Below, one piece after another: positions 61,895 through 64,000 of a DNA stretch of 64,000 nucleotides. The stretch is from Trichomonas vaginalis G3 (taxonomy: Eukaryota; Parabasalia; Trichomonadida; Trichomonadidae): assembly GCF_026262505.1 (NCBI RefSeq), contig NC_067205.1:5332001-5396000 (forward strand), in the 5' to 3' direction. The notes beneath the pieces were generated by a model. It was given only the letters and a program-made list of their open reading frames with translations, was not told the DNA's origin and made no database searches. Position numbers and translations under genes: made by a program. The stretch's first letter is position 1. Every line of letters starts with the position of its first letter.

Positions 61895-64000
61895 TTAATT
61901 TGCATTGAGCATGTCAATTATATCATTGCAATCCAACAAATCTTTGTTTTCTATGATCAAACTCTTCACATCTTTAATGAAATTCGTATCCTTTGTAATT
62001 CTAAATGACAAAACATACAACCACAAAATGTGTAATTTAACACTTTCATTTTCAATGAATTTTGTAGAAGCAGTTGCCAATCTCTTGAATTCCAATTTTG
62101 TGCAGCCATTATGCGTAACTTTGAACAGTTTGATTGTATCCATGACAACATCAACATTATCTGTCCTCTCAACCTCATCAACGAACCTTCCACTGCCTAA
62201 TAAATTAAGATACTCAACAGCTTTGCCGGAAGCAATAATAAACCTGCAAACCAACCTGTACAAGTCATCATTATTAAGGGCAATCACGTCTCTGATGGTT
62301 TTCTGGGCTCCTGGAGAAATTAAATTGTCATGTTTTGTCCAAGCAACGCAAGCGAGCATTTTAATCATCACAGGCTTCAGTTCCAATGGTATATCGCCAA
62401 GCATGAAGTTGTTTAGCTGCTTTTCGACAAACCATTGTCCGATATCTTGCTGGGAAAGCAGTTTAAGGACGGAATTGGACAATTGATCCTTTACACATGA
62501 CAGAGGTAATGAATGGAGAAGGATAACCATGAATTCGTAAACTCCATTTGCAATAATTTTGACATTTGGAGAATAAACAACGAGAGACAGCAAATTAACT
62601 GCTGAAATATGGATGGCAGTGTTCTTTACGAAGATCCATTTGCCAATTAGTATCATATGCTGAGGGCTCATCACTAAATCAAAGGAAATCAAAGGAAGAA
62701 CGTCAGAAAAGATGAGAATGGCCTGGGTAGCTGATGTTTCTTCGTTTGATTGTAGAACTGTGAACAAACTTGTCGCAATTTTGTAAAATAATTGTTCATT
62801 TATTGGTTCTGTGTTTGTTTTGAAGTATCTCCTTAATCCACAGAGTATGGAAGGCAATATCTGATCAGGACAACTTAAAATCAGATCCAAATATTTTCCA
62901 ATTTCGTTCTCATCGAGTTTTGTTCCGTAAAGCAAACAAATTGTGACCAAAAGAGAGTCGGGATATTCATGTAGGATGTTCAATTCGCTCTCTGAGAAGC
63001 TGTATTCGGCCAACCTGACGACAGAAAGCAGTAAAAAGAGAGATCTAACTTGTAATTCGTCTTTATCTAGGAATCCAAGACATAATTCAATGACGCCAAG
63101 CTTTATTGCCTGCTCACAAAGCTCTTTTGTCCTACAAATTGCCCTCAAAGCCCTGATTAATGAACCTTTCACCGCATTTGAAACGTTTTTCTGGGCAATT
63201 TTGGCCAAAACGAACTCTCTTGTTGTGGGGATCTCTGCACAAATGTCACCGAGTAGGTCGTAGGAGTCTTTTGTGGCGTTTTCGATCAAAAAATTGAGAG
63301 CATTTGTAGAAACTTTGATTTCAGCGGATTTTGCGAAGGAAATGAGTTTCTGTTCGAACATCTGTACGATTTCCGACATGGTCGGCCTCATAAATGGATC
63401 TGCCGATAGACATTTCTCAATTAATGACCTTAATTTTGGAGGAGTATCCGGCGGAACCACTTTTCTGTTGTTTGATTCAGGCGGTCTCCTTGTTGCCATC
63501 TCCAGAAGTACTACGCCGTACGAGTAAACGTCTGCGGCTGGCGAAATCATTCTTTCTCCTTCAGTTCGCAACATTTCGGGGGCGGACCACGATATAGTGC
63601 CGATAGGGCCGATATCGGCATTGGGATCATGGAAAACCCTTGAAGAGCCAAAATCGCATAATTTGACTCCTCCTGACTTTGAGAGCAGAATATTGAGCGA
63701 TTTGATATCACCGTGGATAGATCCGAGCTTGTGTAAGTAAACTAAGCCATTTGCAATGGAAAGTGCGATATGATCTAACATTTCTGGTGCATCGAGGGCT
63801 CCTGGTGTTTGTAGACCTCTAAATAATGATCCACCATCCATAAATTCAGTAATTAGCATAAAAGGAGGTTCTTTTGTGACTCCATGGAATTTTACGATAT
63901 TTTTGTGGTTTAAACGGGAATAAGCGTTTGCTTCGCATATCAATTGATTGAAATGCTCAGTTCTGGAGTGAGCGCTAGTAAAGAATTTGATTGCAACCTC
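61895..64000 (-). CDS. TKL-type protein kinase with helical-repeat tail, partial
   Basis: The frame is open to the window edge (702 codons visible); the start lies beyond 64000. The visible kinase part begins at VAIKF (catalytic lysine), then HKNIVKFHGV, LITEFMDGGSL, the catalytic loop HGDIKSLNILL, DFGSS and SAPEML. The usual HRD arginine is glycine (a non-RD kinase). After the kinase domain (ending near MRPTMSEIVQMFEQ) come about 480 residues of helical ARM/HEAT-like repeats, a layout common in trichomonad TKL kinases. The catalytic residues K, D, N and DFG are present, so it should be active. The substrate is unknown; the tail probably binds partners. Confidence 0.85.
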   Translation of the reverse strand, partial: EVAIKFFTSAHSRTEHFNQLICEANAYSRLNHKNIVKFHGVTKEPPFMLITEFMDGGSLFRGLQTPGALDAPEMLDHIALSIANGLVYLHKLGSIHGDIKSLNILLSKSGGVKLCDFGSSRVFHDPNADIGPIGTISWSAPEMLRTEGERMISPAADVYSYGVVLLEMATRRPPESNNRKVVPPDTPPKLRSLIEKCLSADPFMRPTMSEIVQMFEQKLISFAKSAEIKVSTNALNFLIENATKDSYDLLGDICAEIPTTREFVLAKIAQKNVSNAVKGSLIRALRAICRTKELCEQAIKLGVIELCLGFLDKDELQVRSLFLLLSVVRLAEYSFSESELNILHEYPDSLLVTICLLYGTKLDENEIGKYLDLILSCPDQILPSILCGLRRYFKTNTEPINEQLFYKIATSLFTVLQSNEETSATQAILIFSDVLPLISFDLVMSPQHMILIGKWIFVKNTAIHISAVNLLSLVVYSPNVKIIANGVYEFMVILLHSLPLSCVKDQLSNSVLKLLSQQDIGQWFVEKQLNNFMLGDIPLELKPVMIKMLACVAWTKHDNLISPGAQKTIRDVIALNNDDLYRLVCRFIIASGKAVEYLNLLGSGRFVDEVERTDNVDVVMDTIKLFKVTHNGCTKLEFKRLATASTKFIENESVKLHILWLYVLSFRITKDTNFIKDVKSLIIENKDLLDCNDIIDMLNAN

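Overview
This window looks like nuclear DNA of a trichomonad parabasalid (Trichomonas or Tritrichomonas type). The evidence is intron-less genes in very AT-rich spacers, an ankyrin protein of the DUF3447 type common in these parasites, a pyrophosphate-glycolysis (PPDK-like) gene, glycine-rich (PF12810-like) genes, an M60/TCAF-like gene, a TKL kinase with a helical-repeat tail, abundant Mutator-like (MULE) transposons and a large Polinton-type virus-like element. I cannot settle the species from sequence alone.

Layout. 1-12.1 kb is a transposon nest. Two near-identical MULE copies in opposite orientation (1-1668, cut by the window edge, and 8908-10848) flank 7.2 kb holding a second MULE transposase gene (one frameshift), a second field of hairpins and two decayed glycine-rich genes. 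Each MULE copy carries a C-terminal transposase fragment joined to about 1 kb of back-to-back palindromes. A third, non-autonomous element (10864-12095) carries a TA-rich 16-bp satellite. An 81-bp direct repeat brackets 8890-12104. 12.3-17.7 kb holds two host genes: a PPDK-like protein that has lost key residues in all three domains (likely a pseudoenzyme) and an AP-1 gamma-like adaptin. 17.7-20.2 kb is non-coding with GC-rich hairpins.

20249-43953 is a Polinton-like virus fossil with unequal terminal inverted repeats. It has a Dam-type (D12) adenine methyltransferase, a phage-tail-like fibre gene, a retroviral-type integrase, KilA-N regulators, a packaging ATPase, an SF3 helicase, a candidate vertex protein, a major capsid protein and a large coiled-coil protein. 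No DNA polymerase B was found. It is broken in roughly ten or more places but several genes still look whole. It contains short gene leaders of a common pattern, two iteron-like blocks between divergent genes, and six covarying dyads centred on GATC.

44.2-64 kb is mostly host sequence: a TCAF/M60-like protein without the zinc motif, a 1.1-kb TTAA-flanked MITE, two small unknown proteins, an ankyrin gene cut six times at the same position by a 37-bp minisatellite (about 90 units), a decayed left-handed beta-helix gene, a CARMIL-like leucine-rich-repeat protein with a basic tail, and a TKL kinase running off the window end.
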